A DNA stretch of 64,000 bases, taken from assembly GCF_006346325.1 (NCBI RefSeq), contig NZ_VDYR01000001.1, positions 992,001 through 1,056,000 on the forward strand, read 5' to 3'. The notes beneath the pieces were generated by a model. It worked only from the letters and a program-made list of their open reading frames with translations. It was not told the origin of the DNA and did no database searches. Source of the DNA: Sphingomonas japonica. Its GTDB lineage: Bacteria > Pseudomonadota > Alphaproteobacteria > Sphingomonadales > Sphingomonadaceae. The position numbers and the translations under genes are program-made. This document shows positions 45,981-56,635 of this stretch, one piece after another (the first letter of the stretch is position 1; each line of letters starts with the position of its first letter).

Positions 45981-46199
45981 TCAACCGGCGGAGAGTTCCG
46001 AACCGCGTTTGAGCGCGCGATCGCCGTCTTCCTGTTCGACCAGATAGGCGGGATTGTCCTTGGTACCGTTCTTGACGATCTTCGACCCCTTGATCGTCCG
46101 CTGGACGCGACGGTCGAAGCGTTCGGCCACCTTGCCCTTGGCAGTGCCGCTGCCCCACGACCATTTCACCGCCTGACCCTTGCGAAAAGCGTTCGACAT
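45981..46199 (-). CDS. DUF2945 (hypervirulence-associated, tudor-like) protein
   Basis: 72-residue protein with MSNAFRKGQAVKWSWGSGTAKGKV and a TKDNPAYLVEQEDGDRALKRGSEL end, the small SH3/tudor-type barrel of DUF2945. A strong GAGGAGG lies about 7 bases before ATG 46199, so the TTG three bases earlier is not used. Function unknown. Confidence 0.85.
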   Translation of the reverse strand: MSNAFRKGQAVKWSWGSGTAKGKVAERFDRRVQRTIKGSKIVKNGTKDNPAYLVEQEDGDRALKRGSELSAG

Positions 46200-46292
46200 C
46201 AACTACCTCCTCTGGCTCCGGCGCGGGAGCGCGCGACGCGGCAAATCGTTCCGATGGCCAAAGCCCGCGCGCCCCGCTAAGCGGCTTGCCCC

Positions 46293-47444
46293 ATGAAGGC
46301 CTCCGACCTCCGCATCGCGATGTTCAGCGGAAACTATAACTATGTCCGCGACGGTGCGAACCAGGCGCTCAACCTGCTGGCGCGCCATCTGCTCGACCGG
46401 GGCGTAACACTGCGCATCTATTCGCCGACGGTGGACGAGCCCGCGTTCGAGCCGACCGGCGACCTGGTCGATGTACCTGCATTCGGATTGCCGGGCGGAC
46501 GCGGCGAATATCGGCTTGGATTGGGCTTGCCGGGCAAGGTCAGGGACGACTTGGCCGCGTTTCGCCCCAATATCGTGCATTGCTCGGTGCCCGACGTGAC
46601 CGGTCACCGAGCAGTGAGCTGGGCGCGCGACCACGGCATCGCGTCGGTGGCATCGCTGCACACCCGCTTCGAAACCTATCCGCGCTATTACGGCATCGGC
46701 TTCCTCGAGCCGCTCGCGGTCGCCCTGTCGAAGCGGTTCTACAACCGCTTCGATCATGTCGTCGTGCCGGGCGAAGGAATGCGCGACCTGCTGCACGAAT
46801 GGGGGGTGACGACGCCGATCGACATCTGGTCGCGCGGGGTGAACCACGACCGGTTCAATCCGGGCATGCGCAACCTGGCGTGGCGGCGCTCGCTGGGCAT
46901 CGGCGACGACGAGGTCGCAATCAGCTTCCTCGGGCGACTGGTGCTGGAAAAGGGCCTCGACATCTTTGCCGAGGTGGTCGCCGAATTGCAGCGGCGCGGC
47001 GTCCGCCACCGCGTGCTGGTGATCGGCGACGGCCCTGCGCGCGATTGGTTCGCGCAGCAGGTCCCCGAAGCGGTGTTTGCCGGGTTCCAGTCGGGCGACG
47101 ATCTTGGCCGGGCGGTCGCGTCGATGGACATCTTCTTCAATCCGTCGATCACCGAGACGTTCGGCAATGTCACCCTGGAAGCGATGGCGGCGGGCGTGCC
47201 GGTGGTCGCCGCGCGCGCAACCGGCGCGGTCGGGCTGGTCGCTGACGGGACGACCGGCCGCCTGGTGGGGCCGCGCGACGTGGCCGCCTATGCCGACGCG
47301 ATCCAGGCCTATTGCGAGGACGACGAACTGCGCAGGAAAGCCGGGGCAGCGGGGCATGCTGCGGCGCAGGCCTATCAGTGGGACCGGATCAACCAGGTCG
47401 TGCTCGACACCTATTGCGACGTGCTGGAGCGCCGCGCGCGCTGA
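46293..47444 (+). CDS. GT4 family glycosyltransferase
   Basis: 383-residue GT-B enzyme. The N-terminal domain has SGNYNYVRDGANQALNLLARHL and HCSVPDVTGHRAVSWARDHG. The C-terminal domain has VAISFLGRLVLEKGLDIFAE, VIGDGPARDWF and the nucleotide-sugar binding block NPSITETFGNVTLEAMAAGVPV with the EX7E pattern. This resembles glycolipid mannosyl- or sulfoquinovosyl-type transferases; donor and acceptor are not readable. Alone on its strand, 30 bases before rarA. Confidence 0.9.
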   Translation: MKASDLRIAMFSGNYNYVRDGANQALNLLARHLLDRGVTLRIYSPTVDEPAFEPTGDLVDVPAFGLPGGRGEYRLGLGLPGKVRDDLAAFRPNIVHCSVPDVTGHRAVSWARDHGIASVASLHTRFETYPRYYGIGFLEPLAVALSKRFYNRFDHVVVPGEGMRDLLHEWGVTTPIDIWSRGVNHDRFNPGMRNLAWRRSLGIGDDEVAISFLGRLVLEKGLDIFAEVVAELQRRGVRHRVLVIGDGPARDWFAQQVPEAVFAGFQSGDDLGRAVASMDIFFNPSITETFGNVTLEAMAAGVPVVAARATGAVGLVADGTTGRLVGPRDVAAYADAIQAYCEDDELRRKAGAAGHAAAQAYQWDRINQVVLDTYCDVLERRAR

Positions 47445-47474
47445 CATCGCAGCGCAAGTGCTTATGTTGCGCCC

Positions 47475-48791
47475 ATGCCCGACCTTCTTGCCGGTCTCGA
47501 ACCGACCTCTCCCGATCCTGCGCCGACCGGCCCGCTCGCCGATCGGCTGCGCCCGGCTGCTTTGGACGAGGTCGTCGGACAGGAGCATCTGACCGGTCCC
47601 GACGGCGCGATCGGGCGGATGGTGGCGGCGGGCAAGCTGTCGTCGATCATCCTGTGGGGACCGCCCGGCACCGGCAAGACGACGATCGCGCGATTGCTGG
47701 CGGACGCGGTCGGGCTGCGCTTCGCCCAGATATCGGCGGTGTTCTCGGGCGTCGCCGACCTCAAGCGGGTGTTCGCCGAAGCGCACGACCATGCCCGGAT
47801 CGGGCAGAAGACGCTGATGTTCGTCGACGAGATCCACCGCTTCAATCGCGCGCAGCAGGACGGGTTCCTGCCGTTCGTTGAAGACGGCACGGTCACGCTG
47901 GTCGGCGCGACCACCGAGAACCCGTCGTTCGAACTCAATGCCGCACTGCTCAGCCGCGCGCAGGTGCTGATCCTCCACCGGCTCGATGCGGCGGCGCTCG
48001 GCACCCTGCTCGATCGTGCCGAGGCGATCGAGGAGCGTGCGCTTGCGCTGACGCCGGAGGCACGCGCCGCGCTTGTCGCCAGTGCCGACGGAGACGGACG
48101 CTTCCTGCTCAACCAGGCCGAGACCCTGTTCTCGATCGCGCTCGATGAACTGCTCGATCCCCAAGCGCTGTCGGAGCTGCTCCAGCGCCGCGTGGCGGTG
48201 TACGACAAGGATCGCGAAGGGCATTACAACCTGATCTCCGCGCTCCACAAATCGCTGCGCGGATCAGACCCGCAGGCCGCGCTCTATTATCTCGCGCGGA
48301 TGCTGACCGCGGGCGAGGAACCGCTCTATGTGCTGAGGCGGATCGTCCGCTTCGCCAGCGAGGATATCGGGCTGGCCGACCCCAACGCGCTCGTCCAGTG
48401 CCTGGCCGCCAAGGATGCGTACGAGTTCCTAGGATCGCCCGAGGGCGAACTGGCGATCGCGCAGGCATGCCTCTATTGCGCGACCGCGCCCAAGTCGAAC
48501 GCCGCCTATAGCGCGCAGAAGGCGGCCTGGAAATCGGCGAAGACCACCGGTTCGCTGATGCCGCCGCAGAATATCCTCAACGCGCCGACCAGGCTGATGA
48601 AGGATATCGGCTATGGCAAGGGCTATGCCTATGACCACGACACGGCCGAGGGCTATTCCGGCGGCGACTATTGGCCCGCGGAGATGACGCCCGAAACCTT
48701 CTACACCCCCACCGACCGCGGCATGGAGAGGCGCATTGCCGAGCGTATGGCATGGTGGGCGCAGTTGAAGGAACGCGGCGATCGTTCCTGA
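47475..48791 (+). CDS. rarA: Replication-associated recombination protein A (MgsA/WRNIP1 family)
   Basis: 438-residue AAA+ ATPase acting at stalled forks. LADRLRPAALDEVVGQEHL near the start, Walker A GPPGTGKTTIARLLA near residue 60, Walker B MFVDEIHRFNRAQQDGFLP, sensor 1 GATTENPSFELN, and a C-terminal tetramerisation part with SALHKSLRGSDPQAALYYLARML. Complete length. Its last 11 bases overlap the next frame. Confidence 0.97.
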   Translation: MPDLLAGLEPTSPDPAPTGPLADRLRPAALDEVVGQEHLTGPDGAIGRMVAAGKLSSIILWGPPGTGKTTIARLLADAVGLRFAQISAVFSGVADLKRVFAEAHDHARIGQKTLMFVDEIHRFNRAQQDGFLPFVEDGTVTLVGATTENPSFELNAALLSRAQVLILHRLDAAALGTLLDRAEAIEERALALTPEARAALVASADGDGRFLLNQAETLFSIALDELLDPQALSELLQRRVAVYDKDREGHYNLISALHKSLRGSDPQAALYYLARMLTAGEEPLYVLRRIVRFASEDIGLADPNALVQCLAAKDAYEFLGSPEGELAIAQACLYCATAPKSNAAYSAQKAAWKSAKTTGSLMPPQNILNAPTRLMKDIGYGKGYAYDHDTAEGYSGGDYWPAEMTPETFYTPTDRGMERRIAERMAWWAQLKERGDRS

Positions 48792-49650
48792 TCATTTCCG
48801 GCACTTCGCCGCGATCGACTGGTCAGGGGCCAAGGGCGAGCGACATCGCGGGATTGCCGTCGCGATCTGCACCGGCGGTAGCGCCCCGCCCCAGCTCGTC
48901 GAGCCCGACCGACGCTGGTCGCGGGCCGAAGTGGCGGCATGGCTGACGTCGGACATGCCTTCCGACACGCTGGTTGGCCTCGATCTTGGCCAGTCGCTGC
49001 CGTTCGTCGATCGCGGTGCCTTTTTCCCCGGTTGGGAACGCAGCCCGCCCGACGCGCGCGCGCTGTGGCGGCTGGTGGATGCGCTATGCGCGCGCGATCC
49101 GCATCTGGCCGCGTGCAGCTTCGTCGATCATGCCGATGCGGCCGAGCATTTCCGCCGCCATGGTGGACGCAAGGGCCGATGGTTCGAGGGCCGCGGCCGG
49201 TTGCGCGCGACCGAGCAGGCGCAGCGGCTCCAGGGGCTCAATCCATATAGCAACCTCAATCTGGTCGGGGCGGCACAGGTCGGCAAGTCGAGCCTGACGG
49301 GGATGCGCGTGCTGCACCGGATCGGGGCGGAGCTGCCGATATGGCCGATCGACCCGGCGCCGCGATCGGGTTCGTGCGTAGTGGAAATCTATACCAGCAT
49401 CGCCGCGATCGCCGCCGGGCGCACCAAGGGCCGGACCAAAATCCGCGATGGCGCCGCGCTCGACTCCGCGCTGGCGGCGCTCGGCAGCGAGCCGTTCGGC
49501 CATGACGGCCCGATCGACGATCATCGCAGCGATGCGCTGCTCACCGCGGCGTGGCTGCGCGCCCATGCCCGCCGCGCAGAGCTGTGGAATCCGCCCACGC
49601 TGACCCCCGACATCGCCCGCACCGAAGGCTGGACCTTCGGCGTCACCTGA
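48781..49650 (+). CDS. DUF429-like protein, start codon unclear
   Basis: Up to about 289 residues. HFAAIDWSGAKGERHRG at the N-terminus, VGLDLGQSLPF in the middle and AAQVGKSSLTGMRVLHRI, VVEIYTSIAA and DDHRSDALLTAAWL later fit an RNase-H-like fold of the DUF429 kind, with several acidic positions. No ATG, GTG or TTG precedes the DWSG motif: after a stop at 48766-48768 the first is GTG 48931, which would remove about 50 residues of conserved sequence. AAGGAA at 48768-48773 is well spaced for an ATC at 48781. Function unknown. Confidence 0.65.
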   Translation: MVPDHFRHFAAIDWSGAKGERHRGIAVAICTGGSAPPQLVEPDRRWSRAEVAAWLTSDMPSDTLVGLDLGQSLPFVDRGAFFPGWERSPPDARALWRLVDALCARDPHLAACSFVDHADAAEHFRRHGGRKGRWFEGRGRLRATEQAQRLQGLNPYSNLNLVGAAQVGKSSLTGMRVLHRIGAELPIWPIDPAPRSGSCVVEIYTSIAAIAAGRTKGRTKIRDGAALDSALAALGSEPFGHDGPIDDHRSDALLTAAWLRAHARRAELWNPPTLTPDIARTEGWTFGVT

Positions 49651-49669
49651 CGCATGGAAGCGCAGACAT

Positions 49670-49745
49670 GCCGGGTTAGCTCAGCTGGTAGAGCAACTGA
49701 TTTGTAATCAGTAGGTCGTCGGTTCGAGTCCGACACCCGGCACCA
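49670..49745 (+). tRNA. tRNA-Thr (anticodon TGT)
   Basis: 76-base cloverleaf: acceptor GCCGGGT/ACCCGGC, D arm GCTC-AGCTGGTA-GAGC, anticodon arm ACTGA-TTTGTAA-TCAGT with TGT, T arm GTCGG-TTCGAGT-CCGAC, and encoded CCA. Convergent with tRNA-Arg; a shared hairpin terminator follows. Confidence 0.97.
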
Positions 49746-49773
49746 GCCCAGAACCGCTCTCATCCGTAATACA

Positions 49774-49808
49774 AAAACCCCGGCAAGCCATTGGCCTACC
49801 GGGGTTTT
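49774..49808. terminator. Bidirectional terminator between the tRNA genes
   Basis: AAAACCCCGG (49774-49783) and CCGGGGTTTT (49799-49808) form a 10-pair stem with T-runs on both strands, 28 bases after tRNA-Thr and 3 bases from the tRNA-Arg CCA end. It clearly suits tRNA-Thr and may serve tRNA-Arg only if its transcript reads into it. Confidence 0.85.
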
Positions 49809-49811
49809 CGT

Positions 49812-49888
49812 TGGTGCGCCCGGAGCGATTCGAACGCCCGGCCCCCAGATTCGTAGTCTGGTGCTCTATCCAGCTGAGCTACGGGCGC
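49812..49888 (-). tRNA. tRNA-Arg (anticodon ACG)
   Basis: 77-base cloverleaf on the minus strand: acceptor GCGCCCG/CGGGCGC, D arm GCTC-AGCTGGATA-GAGC, anticodon arm CCAGA-CTACGAA-TCTGG with ACG (A34 normally becomes inosine), T loop TTCGAAT, and encoded CCA. Confidence 0.97.
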
Positions 49889-49970
49889 AACGGAAGTGGG
49901 TCCATAGAAGCGTGTTTCCACAAGCGCAAGCCCGTTGCGCTTGGTTTCGCCGCGCCATAGACGCTGCGCG

Positions 49971-50477
49971 ATGAACCGCCGCGCTTCGCACGTACTCGCA
50001 TCCGCCTTCGGGCTATTAGCGCTGGTGCCCGGCTGCGCGCCGACGCGCACCGATTTCCCCTCCTTGATGCCGCGCGCGATCGAGGAGCGCAGCGATGCGA
50101 TCGCAGTGGTGCCCCCCGCGCCGGTTGCGCCCGACCCGGCACTCGACCGGCAGATTTCCGGATATCGCGAGGAACTGGCGCAATCCGACCGCTCCTTCGA
50201 TGCGGTCGCGGCGCGAGCCGAGCGGCTTGCCTCGGCGGCAGGTGCGCCGGGCAGCGAAAGCTGGATCGCCGCGCAAGTCGTGCTGGCCGAGCTCGATACG
50301 CTGCGCGCTCCGGTAGTCGGCATCGTCTCATCGCTTGAGGCGCTCGCGATCGACCGCGGCGTGGAGGGCAAGCCACCCTACCCCGCGCTCGATGCGGCAA
50401 TCGCCGATGCCCGGACGCGCGACGCTGCCCAGGCGGCGCGGGCGGCCGCGATCGAGACGCGGCTCGGTCCGGCCTGA
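49971..50477 (+). CDS. Putative lipoprotein, coiled-coil type
   Basis: 168-residue protein with signal peptide MNRRASHVLASAFGLLALVPGC; Cys22 is a likely lipid-attachment site although the lipobox VPGC is imperfect. The mature chain is Ala/Glu/Arg-rich with long helices (DRQISGYREELAQSDRSFDAV), suggesting a coiled coil. Not recognised. Convergent with the MFS/spermidine synthase gene, 2 bases apart. Confidence 0.75.
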   Translation: MNRRASHVLASAFGLLALVPGCAPTRTDFPSLMPRAIEERSDAIAVVPPAPVAPDPALDRQISGYREELAQSDRSFDAVAARAERLASAAGAPGSESWIAAQVVLAELDTLRAPVVGIVSSLEALAIDRGVEGKPPYPALDAAIADARTRDAAQAARAAAIETRLGPA

Positions 50478-50479
50478 AT

Positions 50480-52711
50480 TCAGGGAAGATCGGGGTCGAG
50501 GCTGCGCAGCACCGGCAGGATCGTCGCATAATCGTCGGTCCACGGCGCGAATTCGCGATAGCTGGGCAGCGGCCGCCATTGGTCGTTCTGGATCATCAGC
50601 ACCGCCAGCGACGCCGGATCCTGGGTAAGTGCGATCCAGTCGGACATGGTCGCGTCGCCGGTGGCGTCGGGTTCAGGTACATAGCTGAGCATCGCCCCCC
50701 ACCATTTGCCCGACCGCGCGGTCGCCGAAACGATCGGCTCGAGCGACAGAAACCGGTTCGAGATGTGAACCAGCAGCACACCTTCGGGCGAAAGCACGCG
50801 GGAATAGGTGGCAAAAGCCTCCTCCGTCATCAGGTGCATCGGCACGGCATCGGACGAGAAGGCATCGAGCGCGAGCAGGTCGAGGCTATCGGGCGCCGCT
50901 TCCTCCAGCCGCAGCCGCGCATCGCCGATGACGATCGGCACGTTCGGCGCGCAATTGCGCAGGAAGCTGAATTTGCCCGAATCGCGCGCGATCTCGACCA
51001 TGACCGGATCGATTTCATAGAAGCGCCACCGTTGATCCGGCTGCTTGTAGCAAGCCAGCGTGCCGGTCCCGAGCCCGACCACGCCGACCCGTGCTCCGGG
51101 GCCGAACAGCGGGCCGAGCGCCAGCATCGCCTGCCCCACGCCCGATCCAGGGACGTAATAGGTCGTCGGCTGCCGCTCGCGCTCGGCGCTGCCGACCAGT
51201 TGCGTGCCATGCAGCGTGGTGCCGTGCGCCAGGGTGCGCTCGGAGGGATAGTCGGTGATCGTATAGACGCCGAAATAGCTGCGCGTGCGCGAATCGCCGT
51301 CGATGCTGACAGCCAGCGCGCGATATCCGCCGAAGATGAAGAGCGCGCCGGTCAGCGCGATCACAAACGGGACGCGCGCGCCGATCGCGGCGAGACCGAG
51401 CACGCCAACGCCGAGGAACGCGAGATTTTCGGCCTTCGGACCCAGGATTTCGCCCGGATTGGCGATGCCCAGCCACGCCAGCGCCGCCACGGCCGCGGTG
51501 AACGCCGCGACACGCCACGCCATGCCTGACTGCCACAGCTGCGCGACGGCCGGCAGCAGGAACGCCTGCGGCACCAATGCCCCGCCGGCAAGGATCAGCA
51601 ATGGATATTCATAGGTCCAGTCGAACACCACCGGTGCGATCAATCCGGCGAACACGCCCCCCAATGCTCCGCCAAGCGACATTGCGAGGTAGAAGCCGGT
51701 CAACCGGTCGGGCGCAGGCCGCAGATCGTACATCCGCGTGTGGAGCGCCACGGCGACCATGAACAGCAGGACGAGCGCGACGCCCGCGTTGAGGAACGGG
51801 TTCTCGTGCGTGCACGAAATCACCAGCCCGCCAAACAGCAGGATCGTGATCGGCGCGACCTTGGTCAGCAGGTCGGCGATCGTACGCCCGCCGGCGAAGG
51901 CGATCGAGAAACTCAGCAGGTACAGCCCCAGCGGAAGCACCCAGAGCAAGGGCACCGCGACGATGTCGGTGGTGAGGAAGGTCGAGGTCGCGAGCATCAG
52001 CCCGGACGGCACGAACGCCAGCGCGATCCACAGAAGCACGCGCGTTGCCGTCGGCGTCTCGCTGACCCGCGCGGCTACCTCTGCCGCAGCACCCTTGGGA
52101 AGCAGCAATGCGCAGGCGGCGACCAGCAGGAAAAGCGCGCCGTAGCCGATGCTCCACAGCACGCTTTGCCCGTCGAGCGCCAGCGCCGGTTCGACGATCA
52201 GCGGATAGGCGATCAGCCCACCGAAACTGCCGAGGTTCGATGCGGCGTACAGCGCGTAGGGATCGCGCCCTCCCGATGCGGCATTGTACCATCGCTGGAG
52301 CAGCGGCGCCTGCGCTGAGACCGCGAGGAACAGCGGCCCGATCGACGCGGCGAGCAGCCACGGCACCCAGAGCGCGGGCTCCCCCCCCGGCGGCATGCGG
52401 AAATCGCCGAGCCCGATCGGCAGCCACAGGGCGGCAATTGCGAGCAGCCCGAGATGGATCGCCGCCTGGGTGCGGATGCCGATGCGCCCCAGCCAGTGGG
52501 CATAAGCATAGCCGCCGAGCAGCAGCGCCTGATAGACCAGCATCGCCGAATTCCATACCGCCGGCGCGCCGCCGATGCGGGGCAGCGCCATGCGCGCGAT
52601 CATCGGCTGTACCAGGAACAGCAGGAACGATCCGGTGAGGATCGCGACGACGAACAGCGCACCGCCCCAGCGAGTCGCGCCGCGCTGCGCGGGTTCGGTG
52701 ACGGCGTCCAT
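50480..52711 (-). CDS. Fused MFS/spermidine-synthase-like membrane protein
   Basis: 743-residue fusion. Residues about 15-470 hold 12 or more hydrophobic helices; residues about 480-743 carry a spermidine-synthase-type Rossmann domain with VGVVGLGTGTLACY, RWRFYEIDPVMVEIARD and LDAFSSDAVPMHLMTEEAF. The soluble domain would bind SAM or decarboxylated SAM. Real aminopropyl transfer has not been shown for this family, and the pathway nearby uses carboxynorspermidine. Function uncertain. Confidence 0.9.
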   Translation of the reverse strand: MDAVTEPAQRGATRWGGALFVVAILTGSFLLFLVQPMIARMALPRIGGAPAVWNSAMLVYQALLLGGYAYAHWLGRIGIRTQAAIHLGLLAIAALWLPIGLGDFRMPPGGEPALWVPWLLAASIGPLFLAVSAQAPLLQRWYNAASGGRDPYALYAASNLGSFGGLIAYPLIVEPALALDGQSVLWSIGYGALFLLVAACALLLPKGAAAEVAARVSETPTATRVLLWIALAFVPSGLMLATSTFLTTDIVAVPLLWVLPLGLYLLSFSIAFAGGRTIADLLTKVAPITILLFGGLVISCTHENPFLNAGVALVLLFMVAVALHTRMYDLRPAPDRLTGFYLAMSLGGALGGVFAGLIAPVVFDWTYEYPLLILAGGALVPQAFLLPAVAQLWQSGMAWRVAAFTAAVAALAWLGIANPGEILGPKAENLAFLGVGVLGLAAIGARVPFVIALTGALFIFGGYRALAVSIDGDSRTRSYFGVYTITDYPSERTLAHGTTLHGTQLVGSAERERQPTTYYVPGSGVGQAMLALGPLFGPGARVGVVGLGTGTLACYKQPDQRWRFYEIDPVMVEIARDSGKFSFLRNCAPNVPIVIGDARLRLEEAAPDSLDLLALDAFSSDAVPMHLMTEEAFATYSRVLSPEGVLLVHISNRFLSLEPIVSATARSGKWWGAMLSYVPEPDATGDATMSDWIALTQDPASLAVLMIQNDQWRPLPSYREFAPWTDDYATILPVLRSLDPDLP

Positions 52712-52717
52712 GCTGCG

Positions 52718-54279
<1,562 letters not shown>

Positions 54280-55728
54280 TCAGGCGGGCGCGGTGGTCCA
54301 TCCCAGCCGCGGCAGCGTGATCGAGCGTTTGCCTGCCATATCGACGCGGGTGACGAACAGTTCGCGCTCCTCGATATAGGCGAGCAGGCGTTTCACCCGG
54401 CCCAGCGAATGCGTGCCATAGGTCTGAGCGATCCGCTCGTCGGGCGGGGTCGGCGCACCTTCGCGGGCGGCACGGGCGACGAGCAGATACGCGCCGAGCA
54501 TGTCGTCGGGCAGGTCGCGTGCAAGCGCGATGGCGTCGGTATAGCCCTCGCCTGCCGGATCGACGATGCCCGCCCTCGCGCACGCCAGCCGCCGCTGGAA
54601 TCCCGACAGGTCGAGCGGCGGCCTGGCCAGCCCCAGCATCCGGCAGCGCACCTGAAAATCCTGGAACAGCACGCTAGCCGACTGGAACGCCGAATCAGCG
54701 TCGGCGACGATCGTGCGCAGCGCCTCGGCCATGATGGGATCGGCCTCGGCATCCCCGGGCGGCGGCGGCAAGTCCAGTTCAGGTGCGGTTTCGCCAGTCG
54801 GGCGGGTAATCGCCCACAGCACGTCGTCGCTGCTCGGCTTCGGGGCGGGCGGCGGCGGCAGCGGCGGGGCTTCGTCGGCAGCAGGGGCGAACAGCAGGTC
54901 GCGCACGCCCTCCTGCGCCTGCGGCAGCGGTGTCAGCTTGGGCGAGGACGACCGCGCCGAGGTCTCGACCGCACCGATCGTCACCGACAGCGGGCGTCGC
55001 GATACGGCCGGGCCTAGCGCCAGGAACGTCCCGCGCTGAAGGTCGCGGATCGCCTCGGCCTGGCGTCGCTCCATCCCGAGCAGGTCGGCGGCGCGCGCCA
55101 TGTCGATGTCAAGGAATGTGCGCCCCATCAGGAAGTTGGAAGCCTCCGCCGCGACGTTCTTGGCGAGCTTCGCGAGGCGCTGCGTCGCGATCACCCCGGC
55201 CAGCCCGCGCTTGCGGCCGCGGCACATCAGGTTGGTCATCGCCGACAGCGATGCGCGGCGGGCGTCCTCGGCGACTTCACCGGCCGCGGCAGGGGCGAAC
55301 AACTGCGCCTCGTCGACCACCACCAGCGCCGGATACCAATGGTCGCGCGGGGCGTCGAACAGCGCCATCAGGAACGCGGCGGCGCAGCGCATCTGCGCCT
55401 CCGCCTCCAGCCCCTCAAGATTGAGCACCACCGACGCGCGATGTTCGCGGATGCGCGTGCCGAAGCGGATGATCTCGCGCTCGCTATGGTCGACCGCCTC
55501 GATGACGATGTGGCCATAAGCGTCGGACAGTGTCGTGAAATCGCCCTCGGGATCGACGATTACCTGTTGCACCTGCCCGGCACTGCGTTCGAGCAGGCGG
55601 CGCAGCAAATGCGACTTTCCCGACCCGGAGTTGCCCTGGACGAGCAGCCGCGTCGCCAGCAATTCCTCAAGGTCGATCGGGACGGGCTTTCCCGAACCGT
55701 CGTTTCCCATGTCGACGAGAAAGGTCAT
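54280..55728 (-). CDS. HerA-like ATPase (DUF87-type)
   Basis: 482-residue P-loop ATPase. Walker A QGNSGSGKSHLLRRLLE near residue 33, IVDPEGDFTTLSDAYGH, Walker B LVVVDEAQLFAPA, and the arginine-bearing GRKRGLAGVIATQRLAKL are the FtsK/HerA-clan features. A proline-rich linker (near 300) precedes a C-terminal helical part ending in a winged-helix-like TYGTHSLGRVKRLLAYIEERELF. HerA usually partners NurA; no NurA lies beside it. Role probably DNA-related but unproved. Confidence 0.85.
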   Translation of the reverse strand: MTFLVDMGNDGSGKPVPIDLEELLATRLLVQGNSGSGKSHLLRRLLERSAGQVQQVIVDPEGDFTTLSDAYGHIVIEAVDHSEREIIRFGTRIREHRASVVLNLEGLEAEAQMRCAAAFLMALFDAPRDHWYPALVVVDEAQLFAPAAAGEVAEDARRASLSAMTNLMCRGRKRGLAGVIATQRLAKLAKNVAAEASNFLMGRTFLDIDMARAADLLGMERRQAEAIRDLQRGTFLALGPAVSRRPLSVTIGAVETSARSSSPKLTPLPQAQEGVRDLLFAPAADEAPPLPPPPAPKPSSDDVLWAITRPTGETAPELDLPPPPGDAEADPIMAEALRTIVADADSAFQSASVLFQDFQVRCRMLGLARPPLDLSGFQRRLACARAGIVDPAGEGYTDAIALARDLPDDMLGAYLLVARAAREGAPTPPDERIAQTYGTHSLGRVKRLLAYIEERELFVTRVDMAGKRSITLPRLGWTTAPA

Positions 55729-55771
55729 CGGCGCAGCGTTTGGACGAAGCGGGCCGGTTCGGGCAAGCGGA

Positions 55772-56635
55772 TTAGGCGAACACCTGCCCGACCAGTTCTC
55801 CGACCGCCGCATGGGCGGCGTTTGCGTTGGCGTCGGAGAGGCCGGCCGCGTCGAGATAGCAGGCGATCACGATCGGCTTGCGCCCCGGCGGGATGGCAAA
55901 GGCGACGTCGTTGAAACAGCCTTCGCCGCTGGTCCCGGTCTTGTCGCCGCACTGCCAGTCGGCCGGGAGCCCGCCGCGCAACCGCGCCCGCCCGGTGGTG
56001 CTCGCCGCCATCCAGCGCTGTAGCAGCGCGTGCGATTGAGGCATGAGCACGTCGCCGAACAGCAGGCGGTCGATCGTCATCGCGATCGCCATCGGCGTGG
56101 TGGTGTCGCGCAGATCGCCGCCGCGCACGATATTGAGCGTCGGCTCGTCGCGGTCGAGCCGCGTGGCCGGATCGCCGATCGAGCGCAGCCAGCGGGTCAG
56201 CCCTGCCGGTCCGCCGAGCTGCGGCAGCAGCAGGTTGGCGGCGGAATTGTCCGACACCTCGACCGCGGCGCGGCACAGTCGCTCGACCGACAGCGCGCCG
56301 GTGGCGAGGTTCTCGCGCACCACCGGAGCATAGCCGAGCAGATCCGCCTCGCCGAAACGGATCGTACGATCGAGCGTGAGCCGCCCCGCATCGACCTGCG
56401 CCAGGATCGCGGCGGCGAGCGGTGCCTTGAAGGTCGAGCACAGCGCATAGCGCGCGCCTGCGTCGAGGCTCAGTCGCCGACCGGTGCCGGTGTCGTAAGC
56501 GAACACGCCAAGCCGCCCGCCGGAAGCGCGGGCGATGTCGCGAAGCGCATCCCGCGCGCGCGCTTCTGCCGTACCTGACATGCCGAGCAATGACGCGGCC
56601 CCCGCACCGAGCAGCAGCGCTCGCCGAGTCGGCAT
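55772..56635 (-). CDS. Class A beta-lactamase
   Basis: 287-residue serine hydrolase of penicillin-binding-protein fold. A twin-arginine-like signal peptide MPTRRALLLGAGAASLLG points to Tat export. Catalytic motifs: STFK (Ser70, Lys73), SDN (130), the omega-loop Glu in EPTLN (166) and KTG (234). Cys69 precedes Ser70, but there is no Cys at 238, so the carbapenemase disulfide is not present. Subclass and spectrum cannot be read. Its ATG touches the ferredoxin stop (TGATG), placing it last in the cysteine-desulfurase operon. Confidence 0.93.
   Translation of the reverse strand: MPTRRALLLGAGAASLLGMSGTAEARARDALRDIARASGGRLGVFAYDTGTGRRLSLDAGARYALCSTFKAPLAAAILAQVDAGRLTLDRTIRFGEADLLGYAPVVRENLATGALSVERLCRAAVEVSDNSAANLLLPQLGGPAGLTRWLRSIGDPATRLDRDEPTLNIVRGGDLRDTTTPMAIAMTIDRLLFGDVLMPQSHALLQRWMAASTTGRARLRGGLPADWQCGDKTGTSGEGCFNDVAFAIPPGRKPIVIACYLDAAGLSDANANAAHAAVGELVGQVFA

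Noticed and set aside
46203..48248. A 681-codon minus-strand frame opposite the glycosyltransferase and rarA genes
   Set aside because: Antisense to two well-defined genes, rich in Arg/His, with no motif; a GC-driven shadow.
55772..56635. Carbapenemase-type beta-lactamase based on Cys69
   Set aside because: The partner Cys238 is absent (the KTG motif is followed by Thr-Ser-Gly), so the diagnostic disulfide cannot form.
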